A stretch of 64,000 nucleotides of DNA from Nematopogon swammerdamellus (Eukaryota > Arthropoda > Insecta > Lepidoptera > Adelidae). Positions 13,111 to 23,261 of the stretch are shown piece after piece. Position 1 is the stretch's first letter. Each line of letters begins with the position of its first letter. The position numbers and the translations under genes are program-made. The stretch covers positions 16,981,523 through 17,045,522 of the forward strand of contig OX336342.1 in NCBI GenBank assembly GCA_946902875.1. The letters are read 5' to 3'. Below the pieces are notes generated by a model. The model did not search any database. It saw nothing but the letters and a program-made list of their open reading frames with translations, and was not told the origin of the DNA.

Positions 13111-13736
13111 CGATCAAGTGATCAAACTTGGCAACTAGTGATCCAAAAATGAGTATTTAATTTAATTCGAGTGAATATAATTAATTAGGCACTTAGGCCC
13201 ATCTGCGCTCAATGTGTGTGTGACAACCAATATTTGTTTTGTAACTACAATATTACAAACACTTTTCACTAATATTAATTTCGATGCGGTTTCAATGTGC
13301 GGCTTTCGAATAATATTGAATATTATGCTTTTGTTTGGTGCTCGAACCAACATTTCCGTTCCCTAACTGTATTACAAAACAACATTGGGAATAATAACAA
13401 CGATCAAATTTTGCATTGTTCATAACTCTGTTTTTCTTTTCCTGCATAAACTAGATTTTTACCCCCGAAATACGCCGAAGTACGAAAGCAATTTCACAAT
13501 TGTTCAAGTAATTGTCCCGCATTTTGTACAAACAAGTTTCAAACATAATAAAGTTTTCAAAAATAAAATACTACTTTTAACGAGACAAAGGAAACGATTA
13601 AACTCCCGCTAGCACTCGGAACAAGAAACGTCTTGAGCGTAAAAAAAATATCGTGATCCGGACTGAATAAGACAGAACGAGTTTCCTTAGAATAAATTAT
13701 TTTTCTCTAAGTGCTAGAGTTCTTTACATCATTGTG

Positions 13737-13880
13737 TGCCGCGCGGGACACGCATGCGCGGCCGACCTCGAAGTTTTCCGGAGCGGAGCCTGAAAACGTC
13801 AGTTTGGTTGTGGGCATCTCGCGAAGCACACTGGGCTCGAGCGCCTCGCATCTCCTCGTCCGCGCATCCAAACCACATCG
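13737..13880 (+). promoter_or_regulatory. CpG-rich candidate promoter / 5' UTR of the Ig-domain gene
   Basis: A GC-rich, CpG-rich island of about 140 bases in AT-rich DNA, about 450 bases before the predicted start codon. It holds an NRF-1/Ewg-like palindromic core (CGCATGCGCG, 13751-13760) and an arthropod initiator-like TCAGTT (13799-13804). Further TCAGTT motifs occur near 14077 and 14137. No TATA box is evident. Open frames on both strands here follow from the GC content and are not taken as genes. Inference only: no transcript evidence is available. Confidence 0.4.
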
Positions 13881-14325
13881 AGAGTTCGCCACCGTCTTGT
13901 GATCTCACGGACAAATAATTAGTTTTTGCGCTCAAAATAAACTTTAACATTGGACGAGATGATAAAAGTTTCGCGCAAACTTACTTTAACTCAATTGTTT
14001 GTGAAAGTAATGTTTGTTGTGTAAAAAATTTAAAGGATAATTCCAACTTTGCCGGACTTTTAAAACAATTCTCTCAGTTTTAAACATATTTCAACAAACT
14101 ATACTTTGACATTTATCTTCTTTCAGCTAACACATATCAGTTCAATGTACACTTACAAGTGAAAAAAGCTACCAAAATTTGCTTTTGAAAGTGAGCACGA
14201 AAGAAAACACAAGTTCACAAAGCAGTGCATCAATGTGTGTCATATACTCACCGAAAGTTCGTAAAAAGTTCTCAAGTGTTCCAAGCCCTGGAGACGTTGT
14301 GAGTGTCGGAGGTCCTACACGAGTG

Positions 14326-14386
14326 ATGAGTGGGACTTGCTTCGTCCTCGCCTGGCTCACGCTCAGTCAGGGGGCTTTGAGCGCCG
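14326..14386 (+). CDS. Coding exon 1: signal peptide of the lachesin/DIP-like protein
   Basis: Starts at ATG 14326 and encodes 20 residues plus one base (MSGTCFVLAWLTLSQGALSA, then G). This is a compact signal peptide: short N-terminus, hydrophobic core FVLAWLTL, and a small-residue ALSA cleavage site. The exon ends at 14386 in front of GTAAGT. An in-frame upstream ATG (14179) would add 49 polar residues before the hydrophobic core and spoil the signal peptide, so 14326 is preferred. A pyrimidine-rich TTTCAG at 14121-14126 may be a 3' splice site, in which case the exon would be about 260 bases with further 5' UTR exons upstream. Oddity: bases 14297-14335, spanning the start codon, recur with one mismatch at 15647-15685, next to a tandem array that is itself related to this segment. 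Confidence 0.7.
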
Positions 14387-14573
14387 GTAAGTCACTTTCA
14401 ACTCTTTATTTATTTGCTCACAACTCAGACCGTAGCATAGCGTTATGTATGCCTAAAACTATCTTGAGAAGTGACAGCATGTGAGAGTGAAAACCGTATG
14501 TAAATTGATAAAGTGGTTCTCGAGTTATAAGGATGTTCATAATATTCATGCTTTCAATATTGACGTACGTTAC

Positions 14574-14634
14574 ACGGTCGGTCGCCGGTAGCCGGTCGCG
14601 CCGCCGGTCGCCGCCGCCGGTCGACGGTCACCCG
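14574..14634. repeat. GC-rich CGGTCG/CCGGTCG simple-sequence tract
   Basis: A 60-base imperfect repeat of GGTCG and CCG motifs about 190 bases after the exon 1 donor. It is very GC-rich against AT-rich surroundings. It may be a CpG-rich regulatory patch or just simple sequence. Confidence 0.6.
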
Positions 14635-14779
14635 TAGGAACATCGCTTTATTTATTAGGATAATTTTACTATAATATAGCAATTCCCTTGCGTTTGCATA
14701 GCTTACAATTAATATTCTGTATTATATTATGTAATCTATGTAATGACAAGGGAAGTGTGGAGTCACCTTCAATGAGGTG

Positions 14780-15690
14780 ACACCAGGAATTCTTCCTCTA
14801 ATCACGACACCTGGAGATCATCTGAGGTATAGCAATATGGTAAATAGGCTATGGGAATGTTGTGAGTGTCGGAAGTGCTACAAGTTACATGACCCTACGA
14901 GTTGTTCGTCTAATCACGACACCTGGAGATCATCTGAGGCATAGCAATGTGGTAAATAGGCTATGGGAATGTTGTGAGTGTCGGAGGTGCTACAAGTTAC
15001 ATGACCCGAAGAATTGTTTCTCTAATGACGACACCTGGAGATCATCTGAGGAATAGCAATATGGTAAATAGGCTATGGGAATGTTGTGAGTGTCGGAAGT
15101 GCTACAAGTTACACGACCCGAGGAGTTGTTCGTCTAATCACGACACCTGGAGATCATCTGAGGCATAGCAATGTGGTAAATAGGCTATGGGAATGTTGTG
15201 AGTGTCGGAAGTGCTACAAGTTACATGACCCGAGGAGTTGTTCGTCTAATCACGACACCTGGAGATCATCTGAGGCATAGCAATGTGGTAAATAGGCTAT
15301 GGGAATGTTGTGAGTGTCGGAAGTGCTACAAGTTACATGACCCGAGGAGTTGTTCGTCTAATCACGACACCTGGAGATCATCTGAGGCATAGCAATGTGG
15401 TAAATAGGCTATGGGAATGTTGTGAGTGTCGGAGGTGCTACAAGTTACATGACCCGAAGAATTGTTTCTCTAATCACGACACCTGGAGATCATCTGAGGA
15501 ATAGCAATATGGTAAATAGGCTATGGGAATGTTGTGAGTGACGGAGGTGCTACAGGTTACATGACCCGAGGAATTGTTTCTCTAATCACAACATCTAGAG
15601 ATCCTCTGAGGAATTGGAATTTGGTAAATTCCAATTCGAAGGCCTCTTGTGAGTATCGGAGGTCCTACACGAGTGATGAGTGGGATTTTT
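14780..15690 (+). repeat. 112-base tandem repeat related to the first coding exon
   Basis: About eight units with a 112-base period; the segment TGTTGTGAGTGTCGG starts near 14858 and recurs at exact 112-base steps. Units differ by a few substitutions and alternate between two variants (GAGGAGTTGTTC and GAAGAATTGTTT). The right edge is diverged and ends with a 39-base segment (15647-15685) matching the start-codon region of coding exon 1 (14297-14335) at 38 of 39 positions. It is cut off there by the poly(T) end of a SINE. The array lies about 400 bases inside intron 1. Since 112 is not a multiple of three, it is not a coding repeat. Confidence 0.85.
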
Positions 15691-15886
15691 TTTAATGGAA
15701 ACTGACACGGTTGGCTACATCACCTACTACATCCGTGATGTCAACCCATAACTCCATGGTGAACTAGGTGCGGTGTCAGTGATTCCCTTCGGTCGTGCCG
15801 GCTACACTGAACTGGATGGAAAACAAGAACTATTTACATAGCCGTTTCAACTGACCTTTCATTCAGTGCGGTGGCACTATGTACAG
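15687..15886 (-). mobile_element. SINE type B fragment cutting the exon 1-like copy
   Basis: Poly(T) at 15686-15693 immediately after GAGTGATGAGTGGGA, then AACTGACACGGTTGGCTACA through CATTCAGTGCGGTGG. The head is missing. Its insertion removed or displaced whatever followed the duplicated exon segment. Confidence 0.7.
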
Positions 15887-16286
15887 TACGGTACATGATC
15901 CGAATCTCTTTGTGAACATTTCAGTGGGTGTTCTTCGAAGAGAATTAGAACACTGTGAGTCATATAAAGGTTCTCTAAACTCTGTTTGAACTAATTTCAG
16001 ATTTATTAAGTTTTGAATTCATTTAGAGTTAAATTAAATTAATTTAATGGAAGAAGGAACCGATGTATAATAATTCTGGTGGGGAGTAGCTTCAATAGGT
16101 TCTCACATAATCGTATTCGGAGCAAATCGTCTGATGGATGAGGTCTCAGTTTTATGGATCATCGTAACTCATACGCCGTTCAAATAAAATCGCAGTTAAA
16201 AAACTGACGTACCAGCTCGTTTGTTCGTCCTCTTTGTATTTTACTCAAGAAAAGACCGAAAGACGATAGCAATATTATCACCATTT

Positions 16287-16334
16287 TAACCTAACCTATC
16301 TGAACTAATCTAACCTAACCTATCCTAACCCTAC
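16287..16334 (+). repeat. Degenerate CCTAA (TTAGG-type) repeats
   Basis: AACCTAACCTATC, TCTAACCTAACCTATCC, TAACCC: the insect telomere motif TTAGG on the other strand, degenerate and short. Common in insect introns, so it may be chance. Confidence 0.4.
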
Positions 16335-16436
16335 TCATTGACTGTCGGGTTTTTAGTAAAACAGGGACTGGCGAACGAGCGCATGTGGCCTATTCTGGAC
16401 TAAGTGCGTGATGGTGTTAGAAGCATATCAACCATC

Positions 16437-16835
16437 TTTTTTTCTTTTTTTTTTATGGAAACTGGGACGGTTGGCTACATCACGTACAACGTCCGTGATG
16501 CCAGCCCATAACACCGGGTGAACTAGGTGCCATGTCAGTGCTTCCCCCTTTGATCGTGCCGGCTACACTGAACTGGTCGGAAAACACAAACTATTTACAT
16601 AGCCGTTTCGACCGACGTTTCATTCAGTGCGGTGGTACCAACCCGGGCGGGTTAAACCCTACCACCAAGTAAGATTAGGAGGGAAGGGACCTACAGTTTT
16701 ACCAGGAATGCGAACCTCGGTCAGCCTCCAACGGTCAGCGGTCACCCATCCAAGAACTGACCGCACCCAGCGTTGCTTAACATTAAATAGCGACAGTTGA
16801 CTGTCTGCACCACTGAGCTATCGAGGCTGGCTTGC
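16437..16835 (-). mobile_element. SINE type B, full length, chimeric head
   Basis: Minus-strand copy with complete head: TAGCTCAGTGG, GTTAAGCAACGCTGGGTGCG, GTCAGTTCTTGGATGGGTGA, then GAGGTTCGCATTCC. Body as in 41845-42238. Poly(T) at 16437-16453. Confidence 0.8.
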
Positions 16836-17724
16836 TTTATATTCAACCTTTGCAGAAGTATAATTATGCAAACAGGTAAAAAAATCCGGACAACATTTTC
16901 TTATTTTAGTAATTTATATTAGTTTATGTTTATTTGGATTCGTTTTACTTTTAGTTATTTTAGAATATTACTATATAATTTTTACTAATTATAAATTTTG
17001 ACATTATAACGACCTAATAGACATACTGGCAGGAACTTCAACAGAGTAAGGCAGTTAGGACTTTTATAATGTAGATATGATATTATTGTTATTTTTATGT
17101 AAACGTGATCACTACTCTATTGTTAGGGAGTAATTCGAAAAAGGAAGCGTTAATGCGCAAATCTTTAAAGACCTATGTGCCGTGGTTGATTCCCAGTTCA
17201 CTCATAACTCGAGAACAACTAAATAAATTCTAATGGGGTTTTCAATAACGGTTTTGGGCACATTTAATAACGGTTGTAGAATATTATCCCGCGAAGCTAA
17301 ACGAAGGCGTGGGATATCTTTTCCCGCGGCTAAGTATATTTTGGCTAAAATCTGCTTACCAATAAATGAAACATTATTAAATATATTGTAACAAAACACG
17401 AGATGGGGTGTGGAAATTCTTTACTTGAAGGAAGCGTAGGAGGATGAGATGAGAATAGAGAGGACACGGCTAAAACTAGGTAAGAAAGTAAGGTTGGAAT
17501 ATAGAATCAAACAAATCAGTAAAATGGTATATTTTATGGTAAGGCGTGCATACATTCACCACTTACTCCATGGTCCGGAGTCTATGTAAAACTGTAGGTC
17601 CACCGAGTTGACTGAAAGAAATTGCGCAAATCAATAAGTCCTCCCTTGCTACACATTAAGTGGCATAAAGTCTTAAAAAAGGACACGTAATTCGTGCTTG
17701 AATATTTACCAATGATCCTACTTT

Positions 17725-17915
17725 AAACTCTCGAACGCTTTCCTGCCCATATAATTCCCGCCAAGATCAGTCTCGGGTTCTTCAATAGGGGCGTGAATAG
17801 GCACCTGTCAGGCCGGCATGGCATTCGCAACCCCCGCATACGACCGATTGTCCATGGGCGTCGTTAGACACCTTACGGGTGGCTCGGCGCAACATGTCGC
17901 GCTTTCATTAAAACC
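17725..17915 (+). mobile_element. LINE 3' fragment (family 'KLWNALP')
   Basis: Matches the 3' end of the copy at 20640-20828 (GCATGGCATTCGCAACCCCC, CATGGGCGTCGTTAGACACC, ATGTCGCGCTTTCATTAAAA), with small differences that break the frame. Non-coding remnant. Confidence 0.7.
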
Positions 17916-18024
17916 AAAAAAATCTAAATTAAGGGTCGCACTCAATAGGTTAGTGAGATCAAACGAGTAGGCCTGAAATTTAAATATAGGTATCTAACTT
18001 TGTCATGGACGGAGAGTAAATTGT

Positions 18025-18318
18025 AAGAATAGCCCCACTGCATCTCTCCCCGTGTATGTCGTAAAAGGCGACTAAGGGATATGACTCCCTTCTTATATTA
18101 CTAGGTGGTAGGGTTTAACCCGCCCGGATTGGTACCACCGCACTGAATGAAAGGTCGGTCGAAACGGCTATGTAAATAGTTTGTGTTTTCCGTCCAGTTC
18201 AGTGTAGCCGGCATGACCGAAGGGAAGCACTGATGTGGCACCATGTTCACCCGGTGTTATGGGCTGACATCGCGGATGTTGTAGGTGATGTAGCCAATCG
18301 TGTCAGTTTCCATAAAAA
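18025..18318 (+). mobile_element. SINE type B body with third head
   Basis: AGAATAGCCCCACTGCATCT head block, then the full type B body and an A-tail at 18313. Near identical to 32740-33050, so it is young. Confidence 0.75.
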
Positions 18319-19134
18319 AAAATATATAATTACTCTATTTAACCACAAGCGGAATAACCACAAGCGAAAGCCGACGTCACAAGATAGGTTTATTAAGACA
18401 TCTTCATTTTAGGTAACTAAGAATATAACTTCACTTTACTACGAACGAGTACCTACCTACTCTGATAGCTGATGAGTCGTCCCAGTTTAGGGCGTCATAT
18501 TTACCCTAATGCCCTCGAGACTTGCGTGCTCAGTCTGATGTGGTTGATGTATCCCTAGATAAGAGAATTGTCTCTGCCAGCTAACATTAAACAGCTTGGC
18601 TTCAGCCTGGTAGGCAATCTCATGTTGACGCAGAGAACATTTCGGTGAGCTAATATAGTTTAATTTAAGAGATGCTCTCTTTTGGGTGGTGGGTAAACAC
18701 GCTTGCGGCACATATTAAATAATATGCTTGCCCTATGTCAGAGACCAAGAAACAAATCTTGGTCTAGGACGAGGGGAACAATTTTGGTTCCCTCAGTCTT
18801 TATTCTTTATTTATCATCCATAGACAGTACACTGCACTCAGATTCGTCATATTTTATTTAAAATTGAGCATTTTGCCAGTTCGATTATCACAGCGAAGAA
18901 GAACTGGCAAGAAACTTCGCTGGATACTTTTTTTTTACGTCCACTTAGTCTACATTTACAAAAGTGTTTGCCACTACCTGCATATTACGAGTCATCGCTA
19001 TTTCTAAAAATGTATCACAAATACAACATTTTTTCAATAAGTGTAAACCATTCATATAACACGTTGGAGCAAATTGGAGCAGGCCAGTCTCCATAATCAG
19101 CACCCGTTCACGAGCATCACGCCAGGGCCAGCCA

Positions 19135-19690
19135 TCGCCTCCCTCAACCATGTTTGAGGGTGAGAGGCGATCCGGATTTATAGGTACTTCGATGGTCGGT
19201 GCTCTGACGAACTGGCTTCCCTCATTCCTGCTGCCCTCATCCGTACTCGCCACATTCTCCGGCCTGGCTCGCAAGCATCCGTATGTTGTTGACGCCCAAC
19301 TTCTGAGCATATATCGCTCTTCGAAATCGTTCCTGTGTCGTACGGGGAAATTATGGAATGGTCTTCCGGTGACTGTGTAGGGACACACACTCACCGGAAT
19401 GCCTAGTTGCATTGCAACAGCTCCTGAAGTCAGAGAGTGTCGTGCGGGCCGACAAACAGATGTCTTCCGTTCATGTTGTAACCCGAGGTGTAACTCTGTG
19501 TGTATAACCCGAGGATTTTCAAAAGGAATGTTAATAAATTAGACGACGACCTTTTTGTCCGACTGATAGCTGGTTGCCAGTTAAGGCGCCCCTCTAAGTG
19601 TGGTTGCGCGAGGAGTGGTATTATCAACTTTGCCTGATCTTCCATTGAGCTTTGGGCAGTCACTCGTACCGGCTGCCTATAAAAAAAAAA
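19135..19690 (+). pseudogene. LINE ORF2 C-terminal fragment with poly(A) (second tail family)
   Basis: The plus frame reads HPYVVDAQLLSIYRSSKSFL and CRTGKLWNGLPVTV before a stop (19378-19380). Frameshifted homology continues to the TCCGACTGATAGCTGG region and a poly(A) at 19681-19690. It is the sense copy of the tail family found in minus orientation at 7640, 12775, 21953, 30128, 35047, 40540 and 62185. Confidence 0.6.
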
Positions 19691-19754
19691 CAAAAATATT
19701 TTCGGCTTCTGATCAAAAATTGTTAAGCTTTGTGTCATCACATCAATCCTCAAT

Positions 19755-20213
19755 ACTAATAATAAATCTGTAAGGGATGATCATGGATTAAATTACTTTG
19801 TTTTGTGAGATAAGTACTGCCTTTGTAGACTCTATGTATGATAATAAAACTAATATAACTATTTTTAGAAATATTTTCTGCATTTATTTATGGTCCTCCA
19901 AAACTATTAAAATGATGATCATCCGAATTCGATTAAACTTAGTACAAACACATTTAACTATACGGGAAACAGAGTAGGCTAAATAAAATCCAGTTCCGAT
20001 TACGCTAAGATGTGGCTCTCATACAACCCTAGGTAAGTAATTGTTCAGTTCAGCGCACCGACATAAAGGTACGTTAGCGAGCCTCGCCCTTAGTTACTTA
20101 CTTTCATCGAGAAGGTTTATTGTTTACCTGAACGTAGCTCGGCCTTCTTTCTTACTTACTTTTTCTTTTTAAATACATATTTCACGCGAGCGAAGCCGCG
20201 GGCAAATACTAGT
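19755..20213 (+). mobile_element. Non-autonomous Helitron
   Basis: 5' end AATACTAATAATAAATCTGT, internal ATTACGCTAAGATGTGGCTC, one minisatellite-like unit with GTAGCTCGGCCTTC, 3' end GCGAAGCCGCGGGCAAATA CTAG, then T. Confidence 0.75.
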
Positions 20214-20399
20214 TCTAAATAAATGCGTAGATGCTTAACCAATATAGGTACTAGTGATTGGGTCTGAATAATGAACTCCCAAGGATAACAACGGACGATA
20301 ACTCAACTGAATAAGATTAAACGAGAATAACAAACAATTTAATTAGAGCATAAAAATGTATTTTAATTTTAGATACATATTTAGTTACCTATGTATTTG

Positions 20400-20828
20400 T
20401 TGGTCGAACGAGACAACCCACGTATAGATATCCCTCCCTAAGTGTGTTCTATCGCTTATTCCATGGGGAGTGCTCGGAGGAGCTGTTTAATGCGATCCCG
20501 GCGTCCCCTTTCCACCTTCGCACCACGCGCACTGGGCAGGGATTGCATCCCTACACGCTGGACTTACCGCGGATGCGCACCAATCGATTCTGCAGATCAT
20601 TCCTCTACAGAACCGGTAAACTCTGGAACGCTCTCCCTGCCCATATATTTCCCCCCAACTACAGTCTCGGGTCCTTCAAGAGGGGCGTGAATGGGCACCT
20701 GTCAGGCCGGCATGGCATTCGCAACCCCCGCATACGCAACCCCCGCATACGACCGAATGTCCATGGGCGTCGTTAGACACCTTATGGGTGGCTCGGCGCC
20801 ATATGTCGCGCTGTCAATAAAAAAAAAT
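20400..20828 (+). pseudogene. LINE ORF2 C-terminal fragment with poly(A) tail (family 'KLWNALP')
   Basis: A 5'-truncated non-LTR copy. In frame it reads SLSVFYRLFHGECSEELFN, RSFLYRTGKLWNALPAHIFP and SLGSFKRGVNGHLSGRHG to a stop at 20774-20776, then a short 3' UTR and an A-rich end. This is the post-RT tail seen in many insect LINEs. A 15-base tandem duplication (GCAACCCCCGCATAC twice, about 20716-20745) repeats RNPRI. The same family recurs at 17725, 48160(-), 56570(-), 57925 and 61660. Confidence 0.7.
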
Positions 20829-21289
20829 GCACATATGCAATGTATTTCTCACTTGATAGATAACTTAGAATAGGTATAGAATTGAATCAATACATAATAT
20901 TCCTTTGTGTGGTTACAAGAGGGACTCTACCACAGGACTCTACTCATTCGGAAGAAATGTTTGATAAAGCTACGAAATGTTTCGACAAGTTACAGGAAAT
21001 TATGGGCAATAATTTTGTGAGGATAGAAGAGAATTCTTAGAAATTATGAAATTGTTCTTGCCCATTTTTCCATTCCGGTGAGGGAAAACATCTCCGGAAA
21101 ACCTATATTTGGACAATAAGGGAAAATATCACGAGGAAATCTATGCATTAACGTTCCTGTAGTATTGTGTACGAGATTGATTGGAGGAAATTATCTGCTG
21201 CAATAAGTTTACCTATCGCACCACAAAAGTCAAGCATACTACATTTTACATACGTTTATATGGTTCCGCTGGAATAACGCACTATAATT

Positions 21290-21525
21290 CCCCTCTTACT
21301 AGGTGATAGGGTTCCACCTGTCCGGGTTGATACCACCACACTGAATGAAACGTCGGACGAAACGGCTATGTAAAATAGTTTGTTTTTTCCGTCCAGTTCA
21401 ATGTAGCCGGCACGACCGAAGGGAAGCACTGACATGGCACCTAGTTCACCCGGTGTTGTGGGCTGACATCACGGATGTTGTAGGTGATTTGGCCAACCGT
21501 GTTAGTTTCCATAAAAAAAATAAAA
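21290..21525 (+). mobile_element. SINE type B fragment inserted in a Helitron
   Basis: TACTAGGTGATAGGGTTCC body to GTTAGTTTCCATAAAAAAAA. Downstream (21528 on) is the inner part and 3' end of a Helitron, so the SINE sits in or beside it. Confidence 0.7.
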
Positions 21526-21527
21526 AA

Positions 21528-21790
21528 AACATGTATGTATGTATGTTCCTCCATAACTCATAAACCGATCACCCTTATTCGATGAAACTTAGTACAAGCA
21601 CATTTAACTATACGTGGATAGGCTAAATAAAATTTAGTTCCGGTTACGCTAAGATGTGGCCCTCATTCAATTGATCCGCGGCCCGAAATAAAGGTAACAC
21701 AGGAACGCAGCTCGGCCTTCTTTCTTACTTACTTACTTTCTCTTTTTAAATAAGAATTTCACGAGAGCGAAGCACGGGAAAAAGCTAGTA
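21528..21790 (+). mobile_element. Helitron 3' half
   Basis: (ATGT)n, CCTCCATAACTCATAAACC, GGTTACGCTAAGATGTGGCC, GCGAAGCACGGGAAAAAG CTAG, then T. The 5' half is missing where a SINE abuts. Confidence 0.7.
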
Positions 21791-21952
21791 CATTATAAGT
21801 GAAAACACAGGTTTCATTTCGTAAGTAAAAAGTACATAAAACCGGAATAGTGCTGAATTAGATTTACATTATAACATGAAGAACATTATGGGAGTGGAAG
21901 AGGCGGCAGAGATGTGTCACAGGATTCAGGATCATGGCACGTGGAGATCCGT

Positions 21953-22323
21953 TTATGTTTTTATTTTTATGTAAACCAACATGGGTGGCTGTGCCGAGAG
22001 ACCAAATGGTGCATTCGACAGAGCTAAAAACACCTCTCCTCGCGAAACCACGCGTAGTTAGGTGCCATGCCAGCAGATTTGCGGACTGTTGCTAGGCTGT
22101 CTAGCCTGTTAATATGACGTTTGAAGACACCCAGGTTAAAGGATTCGGGAAATACACTCGCCGGAAGACAGTTCCACACCCCAGCGGTGCGACAATGAAA
22201 CGATTTAGAGAACCAATGGGTTCTCAAAAGCCCAATGTCAACAACAAAAGGGTGCTGAGTCTCTCTGCGACCAGTCATGCGGAGATAGGACGGGTGGCAG
22301 GGAATAAGGGATGCCAGTTCCAC
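21953..22323 (-). pseudogene. LINE tail insertion (second tail family) with target-site duplication
   Basis: A minus-strand fragment of 371 bases. In its sense it reads HPFVVDIGLLRTHWFSKSFH, CRTAGVWNCLPASVFPESFN and GVFKRHINRLDS, with a T-rich (poly(A)) end at 21953. It lies inside another repeat and is flanked by AGATCCGT (21945-21952) and AGATCCAT (22324-22331), an 8-base duplication with one change. The host repeat, seen uninterrupted at 8070-8120, resumes with TGTCTCTGCCTACCCCAC. Confidence 0.7.
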
Positions 22324-23261
22324 AGATCCATTGTCTCTGCCTACCCCACAGGAAAACGCTATGTATGTATGCAAGAACATTAAGAGGGTGTATGTATCTA
22401 ACATGGAATATCCATAATTTCAACTAATCTTCTCAAAGAGAGCAATATTTCAAGAGATGAATTGGAAGAAAATAAACATTTTTTTCTTCTTCCTATTACA
22501 GAAATGGAAATAAATTCACGCTTTTATTTTTTTTCCGCATTCGATACTTTGCGTTGCCCTAATACATTTTTTGTATGCATTAGACGCCTCGCTTATGCAT
22601 TGATATCGGAAAATACTCAACGCCATCAGAATTTCTCAAAATCGAAAATTAATTCAAATGACGCAGAATGATATTTCGCGTTCATACGAGTATGTGCAGT
22701 ACTATGAACAAGGAAAAATGTCAGATCATCGAATATACTCCGCTCTTTGTCAGAAGGAACTCTCGCTTGGTGGAACGAAGATTCATCAGGCAATAATAGG
22801 CACATCAAAATAATATTTATATCGTATCTAGAATCCTGTTTTCTTTATTTCAATTTTATTAGATAAATGTGCATAAAAATATTAATTACAATAGCCATAA
22901 ATTGTTTTCATCTCAATTACTGAACCAACACAAAAATATTACACGGATAATGTAAATATGTTTTTTTAGGGTAGACGCTCTGGTGAAAATTTAATCAAAC
23001 ATACCAGTAATCGATTCTGCGGCAGGCGGGCAAACAATTTCGCCAGAATTTCAAATATTTGGCTATGACCTTTCAAATCTCAAACATATCGAAGGGATCT
23101 CTCACCTCACACACTCACGAAAATTGTGTCGCTCTCATGTTCCTGTCATTCGCGTAGTGATAGAGTGACAGTGAGTCAAGAAAATCGTTCAATCGTTAGT
23201 GGGAGTTTGTGCCAAGAGACCTGTGCCAACATTTAGGTGTAGAAATAAATAGAATCAATCA

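Larger units (their letters stand above)
1..13736. other. Upstream flank, no host gene recognised
   Basis: Only repeats could be supported here. Gene-free stretches without any recognised element: 1-1424, 1490-2147, 2640-3085, 3180-3700, 3830-5130, 6530-7635, 10300-11030 and 13115-13690. Open frames in them are 60-100 codons, low in complexity and not recognisable. Any 5' UTR exons of the downstream Ig gene could lie here unseen. Confidence 0.5.

Noticed and set aside
13707..13950. Overlapping ORFs on both strands
   Set aside because: CpG-rich promoter-like DNA opens several frames at once; none resembles a protein.
14179..14325. Upstream in-frame start giving 49 extra residues
   Set aside because: It would bury the signal peptide after a long polar stretch; the start at 14326 gives a normal signal peptide.
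14862..15504. Cys-rich 64-residue repeat proteins (WECCECRKCYKLHDP)
   Set aside because: The repeat period is 112 bases, so the frame changes every unit and each frame stops. The CxC pattern follows from the repeat sequence.
16287..16334. Interstitial telomere
   Set aside because: CCTAA units are few and degenerate; kept only as a low-confidence repeat.
18487..18711. 74-codon minus-strand ORF
   Set aside because: No family recognised and no exon signals; left as unexplained.
18945..19412. 155-codon minus-strand ORF
   Set aside because: It is the shadow of a plus-strand LINE ORF2 tail (CRTGKLWNGLP).
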